Source: Thermoplasmata archaeon (GTDB lineage Archaea > Thermoplasmatota > Thermoplasmata > Lutacidiplasmatales > UBA184). From it: 41,010 nt of DNA. A program made the translations under genes and the position numbers. Shown here piece after piece: positions 16,712-26,636 of this stretch. Below the pieces are notes generated by a model. It worked only from the letters and a program-made list of their open reading frames with translations, was not told where the DNA came from and made no database searches. The DNA lies in contig JAKATE010000002.1 of assembly GCA_021828085.1 (NCBI GenBank), positions 1 to 41,010 on the forward strand, read 5' to 3'. Numbering within the stretch: the first letter of the stretch is position 1; the number at the start of each line of letters is the position of its first letter.

Positions 16712-17602
16712 GTGGCGGCCAACCCCCTTCCCCCACACCCCGCGTCGAACAACGGCAGGAGCGCCATCGACTGCCGCTCGCTGAGCTCGGGCTACCAGGA
16801 CCATCCGGTCCTTCAGGACATCACCTTCTCCATCGACCGGCCGGCCGTCTACGTGGTCCTGGGACCCAACGGGGCCGGCAAGACCACGCTCTTCCGGACC
16901 CTTTCCGGCATCCTCCCGCCCACCCGGGGGGAGGTCCGGATCGACGGGGAACCGGTCCGCCGGCAGAGCTCGCGCAACCGCCTCCACTACCTCTCCCACC
17001 TCGACGGGATGCCGGACGGCCTCAAGGTGGGGGAAGCGCTCCACTTCTACGCCCGCGCCGAGCGGGCGGGGCCTGCGGACGTGGAGCGGGTGCTCGATCT
17101 CCTGGAGATCCGCCCGCTCCGGGACCAGTACCTCTCCCGGCTGAGCGCCGGGCAGCGCAAGCGCGTCTCCATCGCGCGGGTCTTCCTGCGCGAGCGGGAG
17201 ATCTACCTCCTCGACGAGCCGACGAGCAACCTCGACGCCAAGGCGGCGCGGGAGATCCGCGGCCGGATCCTCGAGCTCAGCCACGAGAAGATCGTGCTCT
17301 ACTCCTCCCACAACCTCTTCGAGGCGAGGGAGATCGGGGAGTACGTCCTCGCCCTGCGGGACGGTCGGCTCGCCCGCTTCGACCGGATCGAGAACCTGCG
17401 CACGAGCCGGTTCGTGGTGGGGCTGAAGCTCCTCGAGCCTTCGGCGCTCCTCGAAGGGTACCCCCGCGAGGGGGAGTACTATCTCCGCGAGCTCCCGGGC
17501 CCGGAGGAGGTGCCGACCCTGCTCCACTGGCTCGATACCCACGGGGTCCGCGTGCGCGAGGTCCGGGAGATGGGCAACCCTCTCGAGGACCTCTTCACCT
17601 AG
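16712..17602 (+). CDS. ABC transporter ATP-binding protein
   Basis: A 296-residue ABC ATPase that pairs with the upstream permease. Walker A is GPNGAGKTT (51-59), the signature is LSAGQRKR (144-151), Walker B is IYLLDEPTSNLD (about 164-175), and SSHN gives the switch His. At the Q-loop, YLSH has His where most exporters have Gln, a variant also seen in CcmA-type ATPases. About 75 residues follow the core and could regulate or contact the permease. The start is GTG 16712 with AGGAGCGGAAGG in front. It converges on the RecA-like gene at 17645. Confidence 0.92.
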   Translation: MAANPLPPHPASNNGRSAIDCRSLSSGYQDHPVLQDITFSIDRPAVYVVLGPNGAGKTTLFRTLSGILPPTRGEVRIDGEPVRRQSSRNRLHYLSHLDGMPDGLKVGEALHFYARAERAGPADVERVLDLLEIRPLRDQYLSRLSAGQRKRVSIARVFLREREIYLLDEPTSNLDAKAAREIRGRILELSHEKIVLYSSHNLFEAREIGEYVLALRDGRLARFDRIENLRTSRFVVGLKLLEPSALLEGYPREGEYYLRELPGPEEVPTLLHWLDTHGVRVREVREMGNPLEDLFT

Positions 17603-17644
17603 GGGACCGGCCGGTCCCACGGCAACGGGAGGCTCCGGGCCGGC

Positions 17645-19198
17645 TCAGACCATCGGGATGAGACGGACCTGGGGAGGGCCCTTCTCCGGGTCCTCGACGA
17701 TGGCGTAGAGCATCGTCCGGGGCCTCACCCCATAGAGGCACGGGGTGTTGTCGATGCTCACCAGCCGGAAGTACGTCTCCATCATGTTCACGATCTCCGC
17801 CGTGGAGGAGAGGCCCGGCTTGAGCAGCCCCAACCCCACGTCCCCCATGAGATTGGTCCTCTCCACCCCCATGAAGAGCGTCCGGATGGCGAGCTGGTCC
17901 CCCTGGAGGTACTCCAGGGTGTCGAAGCCCGTGTACTCCAGGTACGGCTGGGGGTCCTCCTCCCCCCGGACGGCGCGCTCGGCGCTCTGGAGGGCGCGCT
18001 GGGCGTCCTCCCGGCCGGCGCGGAGCATGGGGAGGATGTACGGGGCCTTGGGCTCGGCAGCGAAGTAATCCGTGATCCGGACCCGGTCGTCGAAAATCCG
18101 TGCCGGCACGTAGCGGATGAGCTGCTCTCGCAGCGATTCCGGGGCCTCGCCGCCGGAAAGGACCCCCAGGATCCCCCGCCCCTGGGCGAGGAAGTTCAGG
18201 AAGACCGGGGCGAAGAGGCGGTAGTAGTCCTCGATGGAGACGTTCACGTCGAGCTCGAAGCCGTTGTACGAGCCGCGCCGGAAGCCTCCCCCCAGCAGCG
18301 CATCGAAGTCCGGTATCCCCGTGGAGAAGTGCGTCGGGCTGTCACGGAGCGGCGTCCACGGCCGCGAGGGGGGCGCCAGGGCATCCCGTCGGGCCAGGGC
18401 CCCGAGGCCCAGCGCCCGGAAGCGACCGCCGGCGAGCGTGAGGGCGTAGCGGGGGCGGGGGATCGCCGTGGCCCGGAGCTTCTCCAGGCGCAGGTGGCGG
18501 ATCCGCCGCTCGTCGACCTCCTCCCGCGAGAGCGAGACCAGGCCGTCCACCAGGTACTCGATCCCGCCGGCCTCGGGCTTCTCCAGCACCATGACCACGT
18601 TCGTGTTGGAGTTCTCCGCCAGGTCCTTCTGCAGGGCCATGACCAGCTCCTCCATCTCGAGTCCGTACTTGTGCGTCACCCCCTCGAGGGAGTCGACGAC
18701 GAGGAGCGCCTTCTCGGGAAGGACGCGCTCGATGCGCTCGTACATGTGCTCGAGCTCGGGCATCCTCGAGCGCTGCAGCAGCGAGCCCAGCTGCGTCCGG
18801 TCCACGTGCCGGGGGCGGGTGCTCTCCTCCCCCAGGCTCCGGAGCAGGCTCCGCGCCTGGGCGACCTTCTCGCGCGCCTGGGGCGAGGCGGGGGGCGTGC
18901 CCTCGCGCTCCCCCTGGGCGAGGGACTCGAGGAAGATCTTCCCGGCGTCGTAGAGCCGGTTGCGCGACTCCACGGTCTTGAGCCAGGGGAACTGCCGTAG
19001 GAGCGCGTCGTCGGAGACCCGGGTGGAGAGGTAGAAGCTCCGCTCCTCCATCCCGAGCTTCTCGAGGATCTCGAGGCCGAGGGTGGTCTTGCCGGTCCCC
19101 GCCCCTCCCTTGATGATGACGCTCCGCCCCCCCGGTTGACCGAGGAAGCTCACCAGCTCGGGAGGGATCCCTGAGCCCTCCGATGTGGCCAGAACCAT
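17645..19198 (-). CDS. Double RecA/KaiC-like ATPase, second domain without P-loop (GvpD-like)
   Basis: A 517-residue protein of two RecA-type domains. The first has Walker A KGGAGTGKTT (about 30-39) and Walker B ALLVVDSLEG (about 185-195), with a variable helical insert between. The second starts with STGIPDFDALLGGGFRRGS, just as KaiC/RadA-like domains do, but the following NGFELD replaces the nucleotide-binding loop, so it should not hydrolyse ATP. This split of one active and one inactive half is like archaeal GvpD and related KaiC-family proteins, often regulators of motility, gas vesicles or signalling. No gas-vesicle genes are near. A TTATATAA box at 19248-19255 gives it its own promoter. 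Confidence 0.75.
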   Translation of the reverse strand: MVLATSEGSGIPPELVSFLGQPGGRSVIIKGGAGTGKTTLGLEILEKLGMEERSFYLSTRVSDDALLRQFPWLKTVESRNRLYDAGKIFLESLAQGEREGTPPASPQAREKVAQARSLLRSLGEESTRPRHVDRTQLGSLLQRSRMPELEHMYERIERVLPEKALLVVDSLEGVTHKYGLEMEELVMALQKDLAENSNTNVVMVLEKPEAGGIEYLVDGLVSLSREEVDERRIRHLRLEKLRATAIPRPRYALTLAGGRFRALGLGALARRDALAPPSRPWTPLRDSPTHFSTGIPDFDALLGGGFRRGSYNGFELDVNVSIEDYYRLFAPVFLNFLAQGRGILGVLSGGEAPESLREQLIRYVPARIFDDRVRITDYFAAEPKAPYILPMLRAGREDAQRALQSAERAVRGEEDPQPYLEYTGFDTLEYLQGDQLAIRTLFMGVERTNLMGDVGLGLLKPGLSSTAEIVNMMETYFRLVSIDNTPCLYGVRPRTMLYAIVEDPEKGPPQVRLIPMV

Positions 19199-19247
19199 CC
19201 GCGTCCGCGCTCCCGATGCTCTCCGAGGAAAGCAGGCGAAACCCGGC

Positions 19248-19255
19248 TTATATAA
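19248..19255 (-). promoter_or_regulatory. TATA box for the KaiC-like gene
   Basis: TTATATAA stands in the 82-base gap between alaS and the KaiC-like ATG (19198). Transcription would begin near 19225, leaving a leader of about 27 bases. Confidence 0.65.
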
Positions 19256-19280
19256 TGACCGGAAAGTCGGTCCTTCCGCC

Positions 19281-21878
19281 TCAGCGCGTCGCCCGCGCTC
19301 GCTCTTCGAGGAGATCGCGGGCGGAGCTCAGCGCGTCCCGGAGCGCCTTTCCCGAGGGGCCCGAGCCGGTCGCCGCGCTCTCGCTCCCCCCTCCCTTCCC
19401 GCCCCACGCGGGAAGGACGGCGGCCAGCAGTTCCCGCGCGGGAAAGCGGTCCGGCGCGGAGGAGGCGATGAAGAGCCGCCCCGGGGCGCCCTCGGACTCC
19501 GCAGAGAGGATCGCCACCGTGTCGGGGGTGCGGGTGAGCTCCCGCGCGAGCTCCTGGAGCCGGGCGGCGTCGAGGGAGGTCTCTCCGCTGATGAGATGGA
19601 GCCCGCCGGGAGGACCCTCCAGGTCCCGGGCCCCCTCGCGCCGCAGGCGCTGGGCGATCTCGCGAACGTCCGCCCGGTCGCCGGCCCGGGCCCCCTTCTC
19701 GAGCGCGTGGAGGCGCTCCTTGAGCCGCTCCACCGCGGGGGGGATGCCCTCCACGGGGGCAGCGAGCAGACGGGAGGTCTCCTCGAGCACGCGGCCCTGC
19801 TCCTGCATGACCGTGAGGGAGCGCTCCCCGGAGACGAAGTTGAGCCGCACCATCCCGTCCTGGATCCGCTCGGAACCCAGGATCTTCACGAACCCCACCT
19901 CGCTCGTGTGGGTGCAGTGCGTCCCCCCGCAGGCCTCCACGTCGAAGCCGTCGATGTCCACGATGCGAAGCTCGCGGCCGGGAACCGCCCCGCCCTGGTA
20001 GAGGCCGAACCCCCAGCGCTCCTCGGCCCGGTTGCGCGCCTCGAAGAAGCTCAGGACGGGCCGGTCCTCCGCGACGAGCCGGTTGACCAACCGCTCGACG
20101 CGGGAGAGCTCCTCCGGCGAGAGCGAGGACCAGTGGGTGACGTCGAGCCGGGCCCCTTCGACCCCCTTGTACGCCCCGGCCTGCCAGACGTGCGGTCCGA
20201 GGATCTTGCGCAGCGCCCCGTTGATCAGATGCGTCGCCGTGTGGTGCTGCATCAGCTGGCGGCGCCGGGGACCGTCGACCCGGCCTTCCACGATGTCGCC
20301 GATGCCGAAGGGTGCGGGGGAGGTCAGGCGATGGAGGACGTGGGGACCGACGCGCGTCACCTCGGGAACGGCGATCCCCGCGATCTCCCCCCGGTCGGTG
20401 ACCTGGCCGCCCCCCGTCGGATAGAAGTACGTCCGGTCCAGCACGACCCAGGGGCCCTCGCTGAAGACCACCCGGGCGCTGAAGCGCAGCCGGTACGGGT
20501 CGAGCGGGTAGAGGACCTCGGTGGCCGGGATGCTGGAGGGGACCTTGGGAGCCTCCGCCCCTCCCTCCTCCCCGGTCGCGCCCCCTTCCGCGGGGATCGC
20601 TCGCTCATGGAGAGCGCTCACCCGGGAGAGGAAGTCCGCCGGGACCTCGAGCGGGGTCCCCAGCTCCTCCTGCACCATGTCCGGCGGGATGCCGAAGCTG
20701 TCGTAGAGGCCGATGAGGTCCTCGAGGCCGAGGCTCCGACCCTCCGAGCCCCGGCGGGAGGCCAGCCGGCGCACCTGCTGGCGTCCGCGTCCGAGCGCCT
20801 CCTCGAACCGCCGCTCCTCGAGCTCCAGGATCGTCTGGAGGCCCGCGACGTCCCCTTCCACCTCCGGGAAGCTCACGCGAAGCTCCCGGACGAGGACCTG
20901 GAAGAGCGAGGGGAGGGAGAGCTCCCCCGGATGGCGGCGGAGGACGCGGAGCATCCGGCGCAGGAGCATGCGCGCGAGGTACCCCTCGCGCACGTTCGAG
21001 GGGACCACCCCGTCGGTGAAGAGGAACAGGAAGTTCTTGCCGTGGTCGAGGAGGATGGCGCGCTCGGGGTCGGAGAAGGCCCCCGGGAGCTCGGCGATCA
21101 TGCGCGGGAAGATCGCCTCGTAGATCGTCGGCGTCCCCTTCGACATCCAGACGCCCCGCTCGAGCCCGTAGCCGGTGTCGACCACGGTCATGGGCATCCG
21201 CCGCCAGTCCCCCTCGCGCCCCTCGTACTCCATGAAGACGAGCGTCGCCACCTCGAGCCCGCGGATCCCCACCGAGAGGGACGGGCCCCGGTTGCCGCCC
21301 CCCTCCCAGGCCTCCTCCTTGTAGGTGATCTCCCCGTCGGGGACCCCCAGGTCCTCGTGGTAGAACTCCTGGCAGAGCTCCACGGTCCGGTCCTTGAAGT
21401 AGACCGGCTGGTCGGGGAGATTGAAGGCGTGGTGGGCCATCATCTCGAAGAAGGTCAGGTGCCGCCCGGTGACGCCCACGTTGTCGATGTCCACCATCCG
21501 CAGGCACGGCTGCGAGATGGTCAGCGGGTTCGCCGGGGGCGGGATCGCCCCCGAGGTGACCCACGGCTGGAAGTCGTAGATGGAGGCCTGCACCAGCAGC
21601 ACGTCGTTGCGCCAGCGCGGCACCACCGGGTAGCGCCTCAGCCGCTTGTGCCCGCGCTTCTCGAAGAAGCCAAGGAAGTGCTCCCGGAACTCGTCGAGCT
21701 CGAAGGGGCGGCGGAAAGGGGAGCTCCCCTGGAAGGAGTACGGCGTGCACGGCGTCTCGCCGCAGCGGGTGCGGTCCCCCCGGGACCAGAACGCCTCCCC
21801 GCAGGAGCTGCAGACCCGCCGCCTAAAGCCGAGCCGGGCCGGGAAGGCCTCCTCGTATTCGCGCGGGTCGAGCGTCAT
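19281..21878 (-). CDS. alaS: Alanyl-tRNA synthetase
   Basis: An 865-residue AlaRS charging tRNA-Ala. The N-terminus carries the cysteine pattern special to archaeal AlaRS (CSSCGEAFW, then RCGETPCTPYSF) before the class II catalytic core (SIYDFQPWV, ISQPCLRMVDIDNVG, FFEMMAHHAFN). The editing domain has HHTATHLINGAL and CGGTHC, the four ligands of the zinc that hydrolyses Ser- and Gly-tRNA-Ala. A C-terminal coiled/C-Ala region follows (about residues 715-865). Length is near the archaeal norm. It lies 28 bases downstream of the endonuclease III gene, with GGGAGG before its ATG. Confidence 0.97.
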   Translation of the reverse strand: MTLDPREYEEAFPARLGFRRRVCSSCGEAFWSRGDRTRCGETPCTPYSFQGSSPFRRPFELDEFREHFLGFFEKRGHKRLRRYPVVPRWRNDVLLVQASIYDFQPWVTSGAIPPPANPLTISQPCLRMVDIDNVGVTGRHLTFFEMMAHHAFNLPDQPVYFKDRTVELCQEFYHEDLGVPDGEITYKEEAWEGGGNRGPSLSVGIRGLEVATLVFMEYEGREGDWRRMPMTVVDTGYGLERGVWMSKGTPTIYEAIFPRMIAELPGAFSDPERAILLDHGKNFLFLFTDGVVPSNVREGYLARMLLRRMLRVLRRHPGELSLPSLFQVLVRELRVSFPEVEGDVAGLQTILELEERRFEEALGRGRQQVRRLASRRGSEGRSLGLEDLIGLYDSFGIPPDMVQEELGTPLEVPADFLSRVSALHERAIPAEGGATGEEGGAEAPKVPSSIPATEVLYPLDPYRLRFSARVVFSEGPWVVLDRTYFYPTGGGQVTDRGEIAGIAVPEVTRVGPHVLHRLTSPAPFGIGDIVEGRVDGPRRRQLMQHHTATHLINGALRKILGPHVWQAGAYKGVEGARLDVTHWSSLSPEELSRVERLVNRLVAEDRPVLSFFEARNRAEERWGFGLYQGGAVPGRELRIVDIDGFDVEACGGTHCTHTSEVGFVKILGSERIQDGMVRLNFVSGERSLTVMQEQGRVLEETSRLLAAPVEGIPPAVERLKERLHALEKGARAGDRADVREIAQRLRREGARDLEGPPGGLHLISGETSLDAARLQELARELTRTPDTVAILSAESEGAPGRLFIASSAPDRFPARELLAAVLPAWGGKGGGSESAATGSGPSGKALRDALSSARDLLEERARATR

Positions 21879-21906
21879 GGGGCCGAGGGGCTACCCTCCC
21901 AGCGAG

Positions 21907-22665
21907 TTAAGCGTTCGCGCCCGGCGAGGCGGGCCGCTCCGGGGCCCGACGGCCCCCGGTCTCACAGAGGTCGACCACCGGGCATTCCCCGCACCGGGGG
22001 CGACGCGGCTGGCAGATGTTCTGCCCGTGCTGGACGAGGAGCGGGTTGAGCGGCACCCAGAGCTCCCGGGGGACGATCCTCTCCAGGGCGGCCTCGGTCT
22101 CCCCGGGGGTCTCGGTGCGCACCGCCCCCAGGCGGTTGGCCAGGCGGTGCACGTGGGTATCGACCGGGATCGCCGGGATGCCGAAGCCGAAGACCAGCGT
22201 GCAATTGGCGGTCTTCGGGCCGACGCGGGGGAGGGCGAGGAGCGCCTCCCGCTCCCGCGGCACCTCCCCCGCGTGCCGCCGGACCAGGATCCGGGAGAGC
22301 TCCCGGAGGTCGCGGGCCTTGCTGGCGTAGAAGCCGATGGGGCGGAGGATCCGGCGCAGGCGGGGGAGCGGGGCCCTGGCCAGCCGAGCCGGGTCCGGGT
22401 ACTCGGAGAAGAGGGCTTCGGCCACGCGGTCCGTGGTCTCGTCGCGGGTGCGCTGGGAGAGGACGGTCGCCACCAGCACCTGGAAGGGCTCCTCGGCGTG
22501 GGCGTGGAGGTACGGGACCCTCCAGATCCCCACGCGGTAGAACTCCGCCAGCCGACGGAAGAGCTCGGCCCAAGGGATCGCCCGGGGAGGGTCCTGGGGG
22601 GGCCGGGGGCCCTTCCCTCCCCGGCTCCGGGGCGCAGCGCCTCTCCTCCTCCGGGGCGGGCTCAA
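21907..22665 (-). CDS. nth: Endonuclease III (DNA glycosylase/AP lyase)
   Basis: A 252-residue base-excision repair enzyme that removes oxidised pyrimidines. The helix-hairpin-helix motif LPRVGPKTANC contains the catalytic Lys, and VDTHVHRLANRLG the catalytic Asp. The C-terminal 4Fe-4S site has C-x6-C-x2-C-x5-C spacing in CQPRRPRCGECPVVDLC. The start is probably TTG 22665, whose TTGA overlaps the stop of the folC-like gene by 4 bases; the only longer frame runs deep into that gene and is low-complexity. The first 30 residues are basic and Pro-rich, with the fold beginning near AIPWAELFRRLA. Confidence 0.9.
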   Translation of the reverse strand: MSPPRRRRGAAPRSRGGKGPRPPQDPPRAIPWAELFRRLAEFYRVGIWRVPYLHAHAEEPFQVLVATVLSQRTRDETTDRVAEALFSEYPDPARLARAPLPRLRRILRPIGFYASKARDLRELSRILVRRHAGEVPREREALLALPRVGPKTANCTLVFGFGIPAIPVDTHVHRLANRLGAVRTETPGETEAALERIVPRELWVPLNPLLVQHGQNICQPRRPRCGECPVVDLCETGGRRAPERPASPGANA

Positions 22666-24074
22666 GGGACCCTCCGCCGGGAACGGGGCCGGGGGGAGGA
22701 GATCGGGTCGGTGAGGTCGGGGCCCTCGTGGGGCACGCCCCGCACGACCTCGAGGACGGCCCCGGCGAGATAGACGCCGCCCGCGGCGAGGAGGAGCCCC
22801 CGCGGCCCCACGAGGCCGCGCCCCCAACGGACCGCCTCGGCGACGGAGGGGAGCGCGAAGACCCGGGGGAAATGCGCTCGGGCCTCGCGGCGAAGCAGCT
22901 CGGGATCGGCCGCCCGCTCGGAGGCGAGGGGGAAGACCGCCACGGTCTCCGCCACGGGCCGGAGGGCTGCCAGGTTCTCCCCCACCCGCTTGTCGCTCAG
23001 GGAGGAATAGAGCAGGACCGAGGAGGCGGCCTCCCGGTCCGGATGCAGCTCCCGGAGCGACGCGGCGACCTCCTTCGCGCTCTCGGGGGTGTGCGTGGCG
23101 TCGAGGTAGAAGAGCGGCGCGGAGGAGAGCCGCTCCAGCCGCCCCGGCCAGCGCACAGCTCCGAACCCCTCCTGATAGGCGCGCTCGGGAAGGGTGCGGC
23201 CGGTGACCTTCTGGAAGAGATCGAGGGCGGCCACCGCCACCGCCGCGTTCCTCGCCTGGAAGGTGCCGAGGAGGGGGAGCGAGAGCCCCCGGTGCGTCGC
23301 CTCGGGGGTCACGACATCGAGCGTCTGGCCTTCGAGGGCGCTCTCCCGGTGCTCGACCCGGACCTCCTTCCCCAGGACCCAGAGCGGGACCCCCAGCTTC
23401 GCCGCCTGGCGGCGCACCTCCTCCAATCCCTCCCCCTCCGTGACCCCCGTGACCGCCCAGGCGTCGCGGTGGAAGATCCCGGACTTCTCCCGGGCGATCT
23501 CCCGGAGGGTGGAGCCGAGGAGCTCGGTGTGCTCGAGCTCGAGGCTCGTGATCACGGTCACGGGCGCCTGAAGCACGTTCGTCGCGTCGAGCCTCCCGCC
23601 GATGCCCACCTCGATGGCCGCGGAGTCGGCGTGCCGGCGGGCGAAGTGGTCGAAGGCCCAGGCGGTCGTGACCTCGAAGTAGGTGGCCTCACGGAAGAGT
23701 TCCGATCCACGTTCCAGGGCGTCCATCGCCCGGCGGACGCGCGCGATCCCGCGCACCACCTCCGCCGGCGTCGCCGGCCTCCCGTCCACCTGGGCCCGTT
23801 CCCGGTAGCTGAGGAGATGCGGGGAGGTGTAGAGCCCGGTCCTCCTCCCCGCCGCCTGGAAGACCGAGGCGATGAGGGCGGAGACCGAGCCCTTCCCCTT
23901 GCTGCCGGTGACGTGGACGCTGGAGAAGCTCCGGTGCGGGTCCCCCAGCTCGCGGAGGAGGAGCGCGGTGAGCTCCGGCCCGGGCCGGGTCCCGAGGCGC
24001 TTGAGGCCCCAGAGGTAACGAAGCGTCGAGGCGTACTCGGGGGAGGGCCCGGGACGTCGGGGGGGCTCGGGCAC
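22662..24074 (-). CDS. folC: Dihydrofolate/folylpolyglutamate synthase-like Mur ligase
   Basis: A 470-residue ATP-dependent amide ligase of the FolC/Mur family. Evidence: VTGSKGKGSVSALIASVF (P-loop, about residues 55-72), TSPHLLSYRERAQVDG, EVGIGGRLDATN (metal and substrate binding) and LEHTELLGSTLREIAREKSGI. The central ATPase domain is followed by the small glutamate-ligase domain (TFQARNAAVAVAAL on), with DATHTP as the second-domain signature. Family role: add glutamate to dihydropteroate or to folates. In archaea the real pterin substrate may differ, so substrate is inferred. It follows the mutase gene after 12 bases and overlaps nth by 4. Confidence 0.88.
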   Translation of the reverse strand: MPEPPRRPGPSPEYASTLRYLWGLKRLGTRPGPELTALLLRELGDPHRSFSSVHVTGSKGKGSVSALIASVFQAAGRRTGLYTSPHLLSYRERAQVDGRPATPAEVVRGIARVRRAMDALERGSELFREATYFEVTTAWAFDHFARRHADSAAIEVGIGGRLDATNVLQAPVTVITSLELEHTELLGSTLREIAREKSGIFHRDAWAVTGVTEGEGLEEVRRQAAKLGVPLWVLGKEVRVEHRESALEGQTLDVVTPEATHRGLSLPLLGTFQARNAAVAVAALDLFQKVTGRTLPERAYQEGFGAVRWPGRLERLSSAPLFYLDATHTPESAKEVAASLRELHPDREAASSVLLYSSLSDKRVGENLAALRPVAETVAVFPLASERAADPELLRREARAHFPRVFALPSVAEAVRWGRGLVGPRGLLLAAGGVYLAGAVLEVVRGVPHEGPDLTDPISSPRPRSRRRVP

Positions 24075-24086
24075 GTTCGGACCGTC

Positions 24087-25814
<1,728 letters not shown>

Positions 25815-25837
25815 GGGAACGCTGAGCGACAGGCACC

Positions 25838-25846
25838 TATAGAACC
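25838..25846 (-). promoter_or_regulatory. TATA box for the acyl-CoA mutase operon
   Basis: Reads GTTCTATAG on the minus strand, 24-32 bases before the ATG at 25814, implying a leaderless message. Confidence 0.5.
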
Positions 25847-25910
25847 TCTCCCGGGGGCGGGCGGGGTTCCCGCTCCTCCTGCGACAGCAACCTCGGAAGC
25901 GCCCGACCGC

Positions 25911-26636
25911 TCAGGGTCCTGAGGGCCCCGGCGCGGGGCCCCGCGGCGCAGGCTTCGGGACGAGCTTCGCTCGCGTGATCGCCCAGCGGTGCGAGGCGCC
26001 CCGGGACTCCCGCCGGCTCTCCTCCACCTCGATCCTCTCTCGGAACGCTGGCGCGTCGGTCACGAAGGTCTCGTACTCCCCCCCCTCCCCGGCAACGTGG
26101 AAGGGGGTGGGGCCCTTTGCCCGGCGTTCGAACTCCTCGAGCAGGGGGAGGTCCAGGGTGTGTCCCGCGAGTTCGGCTTCGAGCGGCTCGCTGGCCACCT
26201 GAACGATCCGGATCTCGAGACCGCTCTGGATCTCCTCGCGCACGGCGCGGGCACCGTCCATCCGCCAGAGCGGGGCGAAGACCTCGAGCCCGAGCTCCTC
26301 TCCCACCCGCTGCAGGCGCGACCACTGGTAGGAAGAGCCGATGGCCCCCACCGTGACCCCGTCGAGACCCCTCGACCGCAGTGGGGCGAGGGCGCCCCGG
26401 AGCCCCTCGAGCTCCGCCTCCGGCCCCCGGCCCGCCACCGACACCGCGCGATGCGGTTTCCTCCATGCCTGTGCCTGGAGAGCGACCCAGGCGAGGTTGG
26501 GAGTGTGGAAGAGCCAGGCGTCCTCCTCCTGCGGTACCAGCGTCAGCGCCTCTTCGATGGTGAACCCGGTCGATTCGAGCAGGAGGGCGGCATGGAGGGA
26601 GTCCTTCCCTCCGGAGAGCAGGGCCGAGAGCCTCAC
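25911..26636 (-). CDS. dph6: Diphthine-ammonia ligase family (Dph6, ATP pyrophosphatase)
   Basis: A 241-residue PP-loop protein. SALLSGGKDSLHAALL at the N-terminus binds ATP; GAIGSSYQWSRLQRVGEELGL and HVAGEGGEYETFVTDAP are signatures of the Dph6 (DUF71) family, which amidates diphthine on elongation factor 2. The start is GTG 26636, set by a 4-base GTGA overlap with the purL stop; longer frames are antisense-like residues over purL. It is the last gene of purS-purL-dph6. Some DUF71 proteins act on other substrates, so the exact reaction is family-based inference. Confidence 0.88.
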   Translation of the reverse strand: MRLSALLSGGKDSLHAALLLESTGFTIEEALTLVPQEEDAWLFHTPNLAWVALQAQAWRKPHRAVSVAGRGPEAELEGLRGALAPLRSRGLDGVTVGAIGSSYQWSRLQRVGEELGLEVFAPLWRMDGARAVREEIQSGLEIRIVQVASEPLEAELAGHTLDLPLLEEFERRAKGPTPFHVAGEGGEYETFVTDAPAFRERIEVEESRRESRGASHRWAITRAKLVPKPAPRGPAPGPSGP

